Assembly: GCA_047619485.1 (NCBI GenBank)
Contig: JBLHKE010000429.1
Coordinates: 1 to 6,814, forward strand
Direction of reading: 5' to 3'
DNA from: JBLHKE01 sp047619485
GTDB taxonomy: Bacteria > Verrucomicrobiota > Verrucomicrobiia > Verrucomicrobiales > DEV007
DNA length: 6,814 nt
In this document: piece by piece, positions 1 through 6,619 of the stretch
Layout: every line of letters starts with the position of its first letter
How positions within the stretch are numbered: the first letter of the stretch is position 1
Made by a program: the position numbers and the translations under genes
The notes under the pieces: generated by a model
Database searches by the model: none
What the model was told of the DNA's origin: nothing
What the model saw: the letters and a program-made list of their open reading frames with translations, nothing else

Positions 1-3
1 GCT

Positions 4-56
4 AGCAGGCTGGGACGTGTTAGGAGGGGCATACTAGAGCCTATCGGCAGCCTGCT
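4..56. repeat. 9-bp inverted repeat downstream of the chorismatase gene
   Basis: AGCAGGCTG at 4-12 is the exact reverse complement of CAGCCTGCT at 48-56, with a 35-nt loop. It lies 39 bp beyond the end of the minus-strand chorismatase gene. On the plus strand the second arm is followed by TTTCT, which is only a weak U-tract. On the minus strand the window ends before any T-run could be seen. It could be part of a terminator between converging genes or a chance dyad. The long loop makes a strong intrinsic terminator unlikely. Confidence 0.3.
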
Positions 57-94
57 TTCTCGCAAATCGAAAACGTTAATTTTGACGACTATGG

Positions 95-1051
95 CTAGGA
101 ACGGTCTGAGAAAACGCCTTCGATCTCGAGAGCTAGATCGCTGCGGCAGATGTCCGATTTCAGGTAGATTGTCTTGGCTGCAGTCACCTCGCCGACCGTT
201 TTGGTAAAAAGCTTGCGAGCGATCAGGTAATCTTCCTCATGCCGCAGGTAAAACTTGAAGTGCCGGCGGAGCGGCGAACTGAAGCTCATCGCTGTCGGGC
301 AACCCATCTGTTCGGCGACGATGCGGATATTCTCGATGGTTGTCTCGAACTGGCTGGCGAAATCGCCGTGGCCGACGGTGTTGTGACCTTTGATGCTAGA
401 GGTTCCAGAGAGGAACGCGGTTTCCGTCCCGGCGACCTTGGCGGTCGATCCACGTATGAAACTCGGTGACTTCGGTCCGTAGGCGTTCGGGTAGCGGTGG
501 GCTGGGGTCTGCTGCGGGTTCTCGATGCCGCGAACCGGGGCATCGCCGGCGATAAAAGCCAGCGCTAGCTTCTGGCCTTGCATGCCGACGGCAGAGGCGG
601 CTGAGATGTGTGCCGACATCTTTTGCCCAAAACGTTCTTGGTAGGCGCGGTGGCGACCGACATTGAACCAGCGGTAATTCTCTAGGCCATCGGTTTTGCC
701 GTTGATGTCCGGCAGGTAGTTCCAGATGCGATAGATTGGTTTGTCGTCGCCGACGATCTCCAACAGGTCGCGGTAGAGTTGCAAGCTAGGTGCCTCGAGC
801 GGGAACTCGGCCGTGCGCGCGACGCAGCCGGCGATCCAGCCATTCCCACGGGTAATGTAAAAGTCGCCGTGCTGGCTGGTTTCCGTCTTGGTTCCCTCGT
901 CGAAGAAGGCGACCGATTCAGAGTGGTTTTCGCCCAGCGATGGGATCGCCATGCTCAGTTGCACGCTTCCGCTGTCTCCATCATGCTCGCACACGGTCTC
1001 GTCTCCGCCGAAGCGGATGGTGAGCGGGCGTGAGTCGAGGGCGATCAGCAT
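95..1051 (-). CDS. chorismatase of the FkbO/Hyg5/XanB2 family (hydroxybenzoate synthase-like)
   Basis: The 318-residue protein is predicted to be a cytosolic enzyme that removes the pyruvyl group from chorismate. Known family members give 3,4-dihydroxycyclohexadienoate (FkbO), 3-hydroxybenzoate (Hyg5), or 3- and 4-hydroxybenzoate (XanB2). Seen in the sequence are family-like blocks. Residues 107-137 read YRIWNYLPDIN, then GLENYRWFNVGRHRAY. Residues 195-200 are SPSFIR. Residues 215-229 are SGTSSIKGHNTVGHGD-like. Near the C terminus, residues 296-312 read YLKSDICRSDLALEIEG; the acidic residues here match the region that holds the catalytic glutamate in characterised members. Length is slightly below the usual 330-345 residues but both ends are present. 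The start ATG (1049-1051) has no Shine-Dalgarno sequence. It lies 34 bp after the methyltransferase stop, so the two are probably one operon. I cannot assign the product type: the discriminating active-site residues need a structural alignment. Assignment rests on recalled family motifs, not a search. Confidence 0.85.
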   Translation of the reverse strand: MLIALDSRPLTIRFGGDETVCEHDGDSGSVQLSMAIPSLGENHSESVAFFDEGTKTETSQHGDFYITRGNGWIAGCVARTAEFPLEAPSLQLYRDLLEIVGDDKPIYRIWNYLPDINGKTDGLENYRWFNVGRHRAYQERFGQKMSAHISAASAVGMQGQKLALAFIAGDAPVRGIENPQQTPAHRYPNAYGPKSPSFIRGSTAKVAGTETAFLSGTSSIKGHNTVGHGDFASQFETTIENIRIVAEQMGCPTAMSFSSPLRRHFKFYLRHEEDYLIARKLFTKTVGEVTAAKTIYLKSDICRSDLALEIEGVFSDRS

Positions 1052-1085
1052 GGTGCGGGAATTTAGGACTTGTTAAGGAAACTTG

Positions 1086-2066
1086 TCAATCACGCGTGAT
1101 GAGGAGTGTGACCGCCTCCCTATTATAATAGTCGGGGCAGGCGAATTGGGCATTCATATATTCTGGGATATCGATCACCTCGACCGCCGCAAAACCATCT
1201 GGAATTAGTGATTTTAGCTTTTCGAGGCTGAGGAGGTTCCAGTGGTAGGCATCGACCGGCACGATGTCGTGTTCGCCCGCGCTGGTGGATAGGTTGAAAA
1301 AATGGAACCAAGCCTGCTTCCCAGTGACGCGCAGGAGTTCCTTGAACGCCGCCTCGATCCCGTCTGGCGAGAGGTGTTCGAACAGGTCATGGGTGTAGAC
1401 GAAATCGAAGGCCGCGTCGGGCAGATCCGTGCCAAATGCACTGCCGACGAAAAAATCTGCCCGCGCCTCGCTTGCAAACCGGCGGCGTGCGTTGTCGATG
1501 TTTTTCGGCGAGATATCGAAGCCGGTGTAGTCAATGAAGGGGGCGAACCCGAATTCGTGCACGAAGCGGTAGTCGTTGGCTGATCCGCAGGCCGCCTCGA
1601 GTATTTTTAACGGCGGATCGACCTGCCGGTCTGCCAGTGCGCCGCGCCAGAGATCGGAAAAGGTCTCGAGGGCGATGTCGGGCAGCTTGGCCTCGTGGTT
1701 TTGCAGCGACAGCGTGATGTAATCGCGCACGGTTTCCTGCTGCGGCAACCAGTAGTGGGTCTCAGTGACGAAAGCTGGACAGTCGCGCTGCACGACCGCC
1801 TCGTAGAGATCAGCGGGGGCTGTGCCACTTTTGAACTGCTGCAGGATCCAAGTCATCACCAAACCGAAGCGCTGTTCGGCATCGATCAGGTCGGTGAACT
1901 CGCCGGGCCAGATGGAATCCGCGATCAGAGCCCGCGTCAGGATCGACTGGCAGTGAATTCTCGGATCCTCCACGTCTGCGATCATGTAAGAATCCAGTTC
2001 CGCCGCCTCGTGGCGCTCCCAGGACCCGCGCAGGGATTCATTTTCGTTGTTCGGGTTCCAGGTCAT
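1086..2066 (-). CDS. class I SAM-dependent methyltransferase, substrate unknown
   Basis: The 326-residue protein has a C-terminal Rossmann-type methyltransferase domain from about residue 150. Motif I is ILEAACGSANDY (155-166), a variant of the glycine-rich SAM loop. The acidic residue that would hold the ribose is probably Asp184 in YTGFDISPKN (180-189). Residues 204-235 (ADFFVGSAFGTDLP, then FDFVYTHDLFEHLSP) match motifs II-III, followed by a helix EAAFKELLRVT (238-248). This is the Methyltransf_11/25-like pattern. The first 150 residues are largely helical-looking and I do not recognise them; they may set substrate specificity. There is no signal peptide or membrane segment. It is the first gene of the minus-strand pair, with the chorismatase 34 bp behind it, which suggests but does not prove an aromatic or secondary-metabolite substrate. 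The ATG at 2064-2066 is the first in frame and lacks a Shine-Dalgarno sequence. No in-frame stop lies in the 33 bp upstream, so a longer non-ATG start cannot be excluded. Confidence 0.82.
   Translation of the reverse strand: MTWNPNNENESLRGSWERHEAAELDSYMIADVEDPRIHCQSILTRALIADSIWPGEFTDLIDAEQRFGLVMTWILQQFKSGTAPADLYEAVVQRDCPAFVTETHYWLPQQETVRDYITLSLQNHEAKLPDIALETFSDLWRGALADRQVDPPLKILEAACGSANDYRFVHEFGFAPFIDYTGFDISPKNIDNARRRFASEARADFFVGSAFGTDLPDAAFDFVYTHDLFEHLSPDGIEAAFKELLRVTGKQAWFHFFNLSTSAGEHDIVPVDAYHWNLLSLEKLKSLIPDGFAAVEVIDIPEYMNAQFACPDYYNREAVTLLITRD
1089..1100. repeat. 12-bp perfect palindrome at the 3' end of the methyltransferase gene
   Basis: ATCACGCGTGAT at 1089-1100 is its own reverse complement. 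It encodes the last residues of the methyltransferase and lies about 40 bp upstream of the chorismatase ATG. It could be a protein-binding dyad or a short hairpin. The coding constraint and the small size make chance a real possibility, and I see no second copy in the window. Confidence 0.3.
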
Positions 2067-2115
2067 CAGCTTGAGTGGGGCTGGGATTAGCGGGCTCAGC
2101 GAATTGGAATTTTTA

Positions 2116-2142
2116 CCGCAGATTGCGCAGATTGCGCAGATT
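2116..2142. repeat. 3 x 9-bp tandem repeat (GCGCAGATT)
   Basis: Three adjacent 9-bp units lie at 2116-2124 (CCGCAGATT, one base different), 2125-2133 and 2134-2142 (both GCGCAGATT). They are flanked by T-runs (2110-2114 and 2141-2146). The array begins 50 bp upstream of the methyltransferase start. Short arrays of this kind occur in intergenic DNA of some Verrucomicrobiota, from memory. The copy number is likely to vary by slippage. No function can be read from the sequence. Confidence 0.85.
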
Positions 2143-2230
2143 TTTTAAGGCGCGCGTATCCGGAGCCCAAGACCAACGTGTTTGCGACTCTAGTCGTCAA
2201 CCTGTGACACTCAGCGGGTTCGGCGATCCA

Positions 2231-2247
2231 TCGGTAACGGTTGCCGG
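2231..2247 (+). other. small hairpin in the parE upstream region
   Basis: CGGTAA (2232-2237) pairs with TTGCCG (2241-2246) around a CGG triloop, with one G-U pair. A T-G pair can extend the stem by one. The wobbles favour formation in a plus-strand RNA rather than a minus-strand one. It would matter only if transcription of parE starts this far upstream. Confidence 0.25.
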
Positions 2248-2266
2248 CTGAGGAATCTCGTATTGG

Positions 2267-2287
2267 GAGACGTAAGATCGGCGTCTC
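2267..2287. other. 6-bp hairpin (GAGACG/CGTCTC)
   Basis: GAGACG at 2267-2272 and CGTCTC at 2282-2287 are perfectly complementary across a 9-nt loop. An alternative pairing uses CTGAG at 2248-2252 with CTCAG at 2285-2289, so two mutually exclusive folds can be drawn. No T-run follows, so it is not an intrinsic terminator. The support is weak at this stem length. Confidence 0.25.
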
Positions 2288-2343
2288 AGAGGGAATGTTT
2301 GTCCACGATCGAAGCCCGTTCAATCTTCTTCAGCCGTCCGCGT

Positions 2344-2373
2344 GTGACTCCCACATTTTCAGGCGCTTATAAA
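2344..2373 (+). promoter_or_regulatory. possible sigma70-type promoter for parE
   Basis: GTGACT at 2344-2349 matches the -35 consensus TTGACA at four of six positions. TATAAA at 2368-2373 matches the -10 consensus TATAAT at five of six. The spacer is 18 bp. Transcription would begin near 2380 and give a leader of about 75 nt before the parE ATG. An alternative is the A/T-rich stretch 2411-2440, where TATCCT (2424-2429) has no good -35 partner. No start site is known, so this is only a motif match. Confidence 0.3.
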
Positions 2374-2381
2374 CGCTGAAA
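2357..2381. promoter_or_regulatory. imperfect dyad overlapping the candidate parE -10 box
   Basis: TTTCAGGCG at 2357-2365 pairs with CGCTGAAA at 2374-2381, giving eight base pairs with one bulged G and an 8-nt loop of CTTATAAA. The loop contains the candidate -10 hexamer. If that promoter is real, the dyad is placed like an operator. If transcription starts further upstream, it is instead an RNA hairpin. Either role is inference. Confidence 0.3.
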
Positions 2382-2455
2382 TTGCGTCTTTCATCCCCCC
2401 GATCCCGTGCTAGTTAGTTAGCTTATCCTAATTAAATAGACTGACCTGAGACCCG

Positions 2456-4390
2456 ATGGCTACCGCCAAAAAGAAAACGCCCGCGAAGAAAAAAGCCGCA
2501 AAATACGATGATTCCAGTATCAAGACGCTGGAAGCATTGGAGCATATCCGCAAGCGACCGGGCATGTACATCGGGCGCGCTGGCAACGGCAACTCGCCTG
2601 AGGACGGGATCTACATTTTACTCAAGGAGGTCATCGATAACTCGATCGATGAGCACATGATGGGCTTCGGCTCGCAGATCGATATCACCCTCAACGAGCA
2701 GGTGATGACCGTGCGCGACTTCGGTCGGGGGATTCCTCTCGGCAAGGTCAAAGAGTGTGTGTCGTTGATGAATACTGGCGGCAAGTACGACTCCGAGGCC
2801 TTCCAGAAATCGGTCGGCATGAACGGCGTCGGCACCAAGGCGGTCAACGCTCTTTCGAAGTACTTCAAGGTCGACGCCTTCCGCGACGGCCAGATGCGCG
2901 GCCACGAGTTCTCGCGCGGCAAGGTGACCAGCGAGATGACGCGCGCCAAGGCGACCAAACAGTCGAACGGCAGCTACTTCGAGTTCGCGCCCGATGAGGA
3001 GATCTTCGAGGGCTACAAGTGGCGCGCGGAGTTCATCGAGGAGATGCTATGGAAGTATTGCTACCTCAACACCGAGCTGACGATCGTTTTCAACGGCAAG
3101 AAGTTCAAATCGAAGAACGGCTTGCTCGACCTGCTCAAGGACAAGCTTAGCGAGGATCCTCTCTACGAACCGATCCACCTCTCAGGCGACGACATCGAGA
3201 TCGCGTTCTCGCACGCCAGCGCCCAGTATGGCGAGGACTACTACTCTTTCGTCAACGGCCAGCACACGACCCAGGGTGGCACGCACCAGTTGGCCTTCCG
3301 CGAGGGGGTGGTGAAGACGATGCGCGAGTTCTTCAAGAAGCCTTTCGAGCCGGCTGACGTGCGCCAGTCGATCGTCGGGGCGATCAGCGTGAAAATTCAG
3401 GAACCGATTTTCGAGTCGCAGACCAAGACTAAGCTCGGCTCAACGACGACCGAGCCGAAGGGTGGCAAGCCGATCCGATCGTGGATTGTAGGCTTCGTGC
3501 AGGATCAGCTAGACAACTACCTGCACCGCAACCCCAAGTCTGCAGAGGCGATTCTCAGCAAAATTCAGGCAACAGAGAAGGAGCGCAAGGAGCTCAAGGG
3601 GATCCGCAAGGTGGCGAGCGATCGGGCGCGCAAGGCTAAGATCCACAACAAGAAGTTGCGTGATTGCCGCATCCATTACAACTCCAAGGACAAGCGCAAA
3701 GAAGAATCGTCGATCTTTATTACTGAGGGTGATAGCGCGAGTGGTTCGATCACCAAGTCGCGTGATGTGAACACGCAGGCGGTGTTTTCGCTAAAGGGAA
3801 AGCCGCTCAACAGCTACGGTCTGACGAAGAAGATCGTCTATGAGAACGAGGAGTTCAATCTGCTCCAGCACGCGCTCGACATCGAGAACGGGCTCGAGGA
3901 TTTGCGTTACAAGAACGTGATCATCGCGACCGATGCCGATGTAGACGGGATGCACATCCGGCTGCTGCTCATCACGTTTTTCCTGCAGTTCTTCCCAGAG
4001 TTGATCCGCCAGCAGCACGTGTTCATTTTGCAGACGCCGCTGTTCCGCGTGCGCAACAAGACGAAGCAGTTCTACTGTTATTCTGAGGACGAGAAGCGTG
4101 CTGCGATGGAGGCGTGTGGCAAGAAAGCGCAGATCACGCGCTTCAAGGGGCTCGGTGAGATCTCGCCGAGCGAGTTTAAGGATTTTATCGGTGAGGATAT
4201 TCGCCTCGATCCAGTGCTGATCGATAGCCACGAGTCGTTGAGCAAAATGCTCGGTTTCTACATGGGCAAGAACACGCCTGAGCGGCAGCAGTTCATCATT
4301 AAGAATTTGAAGGTCGAACTGGATCCGGTCGAGGGGCAGGCGAAGCAGACCGACGACGACGGTGCCGAATTGGCGCTGGAGGCGGTGTAG
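2456..4390 (+). CDS. parE: DNA topoisomerase IV subunit B (type IIA topoisomerase ATPase subunit)
   Basis: The 644-residue protein is the ATPase/TOPRIM subunit that drives strand passage and chromosome decatenation together with ParC. A lysine-rich tail (2-16) precedes the GHKL ATPase domain. That domain shows EVIDNSIDEH with Glu58 and Asn62, RDFGRGIP with Asp88 and Gly90, and VGMNGVGTKAVNALS (120-134). The transducer carries the QTKTK switch with Lys324 (322-326). TOPRIM motifs are ITEGDSASGS (422-431) and ATDADVDGMHIR (491-502), with the metal-binding acidic residues Glu424, Asp493, Asp495 and Asp497. TRFKGLGE (561-568) follows. Wording such as DVNTQAVFSLKGKPLNSYGLTKK and the parC partner immediately downstream favour ParE over GyrB, in the form I associate with Bacteroidota. 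The start is fixed: an in-frame TGA at 2447-2449 lies just upstream of the ATG. No Shine-Dalgarno sequence is visible. It is complete, with no frameshift. Confidence 0.95.
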   Translation: MATAKKKTPAKKKAAKYDDSSIKTLEALEHIRKRPGMYIGRAGNGNSPEDGIYILLKEVIDNSIDEHMMGFGSQIDITLNEQVMTVRDFGRGIPLGKVKECVSLMNTGGKYDSEAFQKSVGMNGVGTKAVNALSKYFKVDAFRDGQMRGHEFSRGKVTSEMTRAKATKQSNGSYFEFAPDEEIFEGYKWRAEFIEEMLWKYCYLNTELTIVFNGKKFKSKNGLLDLLKDKLSEDPLYEPIHLSGDDIEIAFSHASAQYGEDYYSFVNGQHTTQGGTHQLAFREGVVKTMREFFKKPFEPADVRQSIVGAISVKIQEPIFESQTKTKLGSTTTEPKGGKPIRSWIVGFVQDQLDNYLHRNPKSAEAILSKIQATEKERKELKGIRKVASDRARKAKIHNKKLRDCRIHYNSKDKRKEESSIFITEGDSASGSITKSRDVNTQAVFSLKGKPLNSYGLTKKIVYENEEFNLLQHALDIENGLEDLRYKNVIIATDADVDGMHIRLLLITFFLQFFPELIRQQHVFILQTPLFRVRNKTKQFYCYSEDEKRAAMEACGKKAQITRFKGLGEISPSEFKDFIGEDIRLDPVLIDSHESLSKMLGFYMGKNTPERQQFIIKNLKVELDPVEGQAKQTDDDGAELALEAV

Positions 4391-4402
4391 TTTGGGGATT
4401 GG

Positions 4403-4412
4403 GAACGCGTTC
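4403..4412. repeat. 10-bp palindrome in the parE-parC gap
   Basis: GAACGCGTTC at 4403-4412 is a perfect palindrome in the 78-bp gap between parE and parC. It is followed by ACTACTTTTTAAATC, an A/T-rich stretch. It shares an ACGCGT core with the palindrome at 1089-1100. The stem is too short for a convincing terminator, and chance is plausible. The gap shows no clear internal promoter, so parE and parC are probably co-transcribed. Confidence 0.25.
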
Positions 4413-4468
4413 GAAACTACTTTTTAAATCTAAATCTCCTGAGTCGCTGGGCTCATTAATCCAACCAC

Positions 4469-6619
4469 ATGGCAAAGAAGAAAATCGCTAAAAAGTTCAT
4501 CAAGAAAAAGGTGCTGAAAAAGAAGGTGGCGAAGACGACGTCAGCGGCGGAGGACGCACCTGCGGAGGACAGCACTGGAGGGGAAGGCTCGGGTTCTGGG
4601 GAAGTTGAAGTTGACGTTGAAGTTGAAGTTGACGTTGAAGTTGAAGTTGAAGTTGACGTTTCGCAGGGCTCCGCCTCCGATGTGGAGCATGTCGATGACA
4701 TGTATCAGGAGTGGTTCATCGACTACGCTTCGTATGTCATTCTGGAGCGTGCCGTGCCGCACGTGAACGATGGCTTGAAACCGGTGCAGCGGCGGATCTT
4801 ACACGCGCTCAAGGAGAAGGAGGATGGCTCTTACAACAAGGTGGCCAATATCGTCGGCCACGCGATGCAGTACCACCCGCATGGCGACAGCTCGATTGCT
4901 GACGCGCTGGTACAGATGGGCCAGAAGGAACTGCTGATCGATACCCAGGGGAACTGGGGCAATGTCCCGACCGGCGACCGTGCGGCGGCTTCCCGATACA
5001 TTGAGGCGCGGCTGACGAAGTTCGCGCTCGAGGTGGTTTTTAATGCGAAGACGACCGAGTGGGCGGCGACCTACGACGGTAAGAACAAGGAGCCGGTGAC
5101 ATTGCCGGTGAAGTTTCCACTCCTGCTTGCGCAGGGAGCCGAGGGGATCGCGGTCGGCCTGGCCTGCAAGATTCTACCACACAATTTCAACGAGTTGATC
5201 GACGGCTGCATCGACGTGCTGCGCAAGAAGAAGACCGACATCCTGCCGGACTTCCTCACGGGCGGAATCATGGACGCCGGCGAGTACAGTGATGGCCTGC
5301 GCGGTGGCAAGGTCCGTGTCCGCGCGTGCATCGAGAAGATGAAGCAGGGGCGGATCCTGAAGATCTCAGAGATCCCGTTCGGCACGACGACAGTTGGTTT
5401 GAAGGATTCGATCCTATCGGCGAATGACAAGGGCAAGCTCAAGATTCAGAAGATCGACGACAACACGGCAGAGCATGTCGAGATCCTAATCTACCTGCCG
5501 CCGGGGATGGATGCAGACGTCGCCGAGGAAGCGCTCTACGCCTTCACCGACTGCGAGGTGTCGATCTCGCCGAACGCCTGTGTGATCGAGGATAATAAGC
5601 CGAAGTTTCTCGGTGTGAACGAATTGCTGAAGCGGGCGGCGCTCAATACGAAGGATCTGCTGCAGCTGGAGCTGGAGATTCTGTTGGGGGAGTTGGAGGA
5701 CAAGTGGCACTTCTCCTCACTTGAAAAGATCTTCATCGAGAACCGCATCTATCGGCGGATCGAGGAGGCGACGAGTTGGGAAGAGGTGATGTCCGAGATC
5801 TGGGCGGGCTTGGAGCCGTTTTTGAAATTGCTGAAGCGCAAGGTAGTCGACGACGACGTCGCCCGGCTGACGGAGATCAAGATCAAGCGTATCTCGAAGT
5901 ACAATGCGTTTAAAGCGGACGATTACATCAAGGGAATCGAGGGCGACATCGAGGACGTGAAGGCGAACCTCGCGCAGCTGACCCGCTACGCGATCCGTTA
6001 CTTCAAAGAGCTGAAGAAGAAATATGGTGAGGGGCGCGAGCGCCGCACCGAGATCTCGTCCTTCGAGAAGATCGTTGCGAAGAAGGTGGTGATCGCCAAC
6101 GACACGCTCTACCTGAATGCGAAAGACGGCATGGCCGGCTGGGGCATCAAGCGCGACAGCGTGACGGTGGAAAAATGTTCGCGCATGGACGACATCATCG
6201 TGTTTGGTAAAGATGGCACCATGCAGGTGCGCAAGATCAGTGACAAGGCCTTCGTCGGCAAAAATCCGTCACACCTGGCGGTCTTCCGCCGGGATGATCT
6301 AAGGTACTACTGCATGGTCTACCGTGATGGCCGCGATGGCCGCGCCATGGCGAAGCGCTTCACTGTGAGCGGTGTGACGCGCGAGAAGATGTATGATCTG
6401 ACCAAGGGAACCAAAGGCAGCCGCGTGCTGTTCTTCTCAGTGCACAAATCCGAGGAGGAGGCGGTGCCGAAAGTGGTCGTCCACCTCAAGCCGGCGCTGC
6501 GCCTGCGCAATGTCGAGATCGAACTCGATTTCGCAGAAGTCGCAGTCAAAGGGCGCGGGGCAAACGGGCTCACCGTGACGAAAAATCCAGTGTCGAAGGT
6601 GGTGCGCGCGAAAGTGTAG
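4469..6619 (+). CDS. parC: DNA topoisomerase IV subunit A (type IIA topoisomerase cleavage subunit)
   Basis: The 716-residue protein cuts and rejoins DNA in the topoisomerase IV tetramer with ParE. Residues 2-22 are strongly basic and residues 27-64 acidic, ending in ten Glu/Asp-Val dipeptides; both lie outside the conserved fold. The breakage-reunion domain starts near residue 72, with DYASYVILERAVPHVNDGLKPVQRR at 85-109. YHPHGDSSIADAL (135-147) is the DNA-gate helix; Ser141 and Asp145 align with the GyrA Ser83/Asp87 positions that anchor quinolones. The catalytic tyrosine is Tyr177 in AAASRYIEARL (172-182). A coiled-coil-like helical region runs at about 396-520. The C-terminal domain (about 540-716) is short, with one KGRGANG turn (694-700). 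It has no QRRGGKG-type GyrA box, which supports ParC over GyrA. Bacteroidota ParC is usually longer, so fewer C-terminal blades are expected. An in-frame TAA at 4457-4459 fixes the ATG; no Shine-Dalgarno sequence is seen. Confidence 0.95.
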   Translation: MAKKKIAKKFIKKKVLKKKVAKTTSAAEDAPAEDSTGGEGSGSGEVEVDVEVEVDVEVEVEVDVSQGSASDVEHVDDMYQEWFIDYASYVILERAVPHVNDGLKPVQRRILHALKEKEDGSYNKVANIVGHAMQYHPHGDSSIADALVQMGQKELLIDTQGNWGNVPTGDRAAASRYIEARLTKFALEVVFNAKTTEWAATYDGKNKEPVTLPVKFPLLLAQGAEGIAVGLACKILPHNFNELIDGCIDVLRKKKTDILPDFLTGGIMDAGEYSDGLRGGKVRVRACIEKMKQGRILKISEIPFGTTTVGLKDSILSANDKGKLKIQKIDDNTAEHVEILIYLPPGMDADVAEEALYAFTDCEVSISPNACVIEDNKPKFLGVNELLKRAALNTKDLLQLELEILLGELEDKWHFSSLEKIFIENRIYRRIEEATSWEEVMSEIWAGLEPFLKLLKRKVVDDDVARLTEIKIKRISKYNAFKADDYIKGIEGDIEDVKANLAQLTRYAIRYFKELKKKYGEGRERRTEISSFEKIVAKKVVIANDTLYLNAKDGMAGWGIKRDSVTVEKCSRMDDIIVFGKDGTMQVRKISDKAFVGKNPSHLAVFRRDDLRYYCMVYRDGRDGRAMAKRFTVSGVTREKMYDLTKGTKGSRVLFFSVHKSEEEAVPKVVVHLKPALRLRNVEIELDFAEVAVKGRGANGLTVTKNPVSKVVRAKV
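4601..4660 (+). repeat. hexanucleotide tandem repeat inside parC coding (Glu/Asp-Val)10
   Basis: Ten consecutive 6-bp units, GAAGTT or GACGTT, fill 4601-4660 and encode residues 45-64. GACGTT comes at units 3, 6 and 10, giving an overlying 18-bp period for the first two blocks and a final block one unit longer. Every Val is GTT and every Glu is GAA, whereas the rest of the gene prefers GTG/GTC and GAG. That points to recent expansion by replication slippage. Because units are six bases, gain or loss keeps the reading frame. Confidence 0.95.

Larger units (their letters stand above)
2067..2455. other. 389-bp divergent intergenic region, no gene seen
   Basis: This lies between the start of the minus-strand methyltransferase and the start of plus-strand parE, so it should hold promoters for both units. 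It contains a 27-bp tandem repeat (2116-2142), small hairpins (2231-2247, 2267-2287, 2357-2381), a homopolymeric C run at 2395-2400, and an A/T-rich stretch at 2411-2440. I see no tRNA cloverleaf or known riboswitch core. A 75-codon minus-strand open frame across 2096-2323 looks non-coding, because its C-terminal part is simply the translation of the tandem repeat. Confidence 0.8.

Noticed and set aside
1695..2090. 131-codon plus-strand open frame opposite the methyltransferase
   Set aside because: It lies fully antisense to a gene with clear methyltransferase motifs and encodes no recognisable domain. Long antisense frames are expected in GC-rich coding DNA.
2096..2323. 75-codon minus-strand open frame in the divergent intergenic region
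   Set aside because: Its C-terminal part is the translation of the 9-bp tandem repeat (SAQSAQSA pattern), it has no recognisable domain, and its composition looks non-coding.
3791..4231. 146-codon minus-strand open frame inside parE
   Set aside because: It is antisense to the strongly conserved TOPRIM region, and its sequence is explained as the complement of that coding sequence.
4456..4701. Minus-strand frame rich in Ser-Thr repeats
   Set aside because: The repeat is the complement of the GAAGTT/GACGTT tract inside parC. The parC frame is supported by the conserved downstream protein.
2456..6619. DNA gyrase (gyrB-gyrA) instead of topoisomerase IV
   Set aside because: The GyrA-box motif is absent from the A subunit, the C-terminal domain is short, and motif wording in both subunits matches the ParE/ParC type. 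Some doubt remains without a phylogeny.
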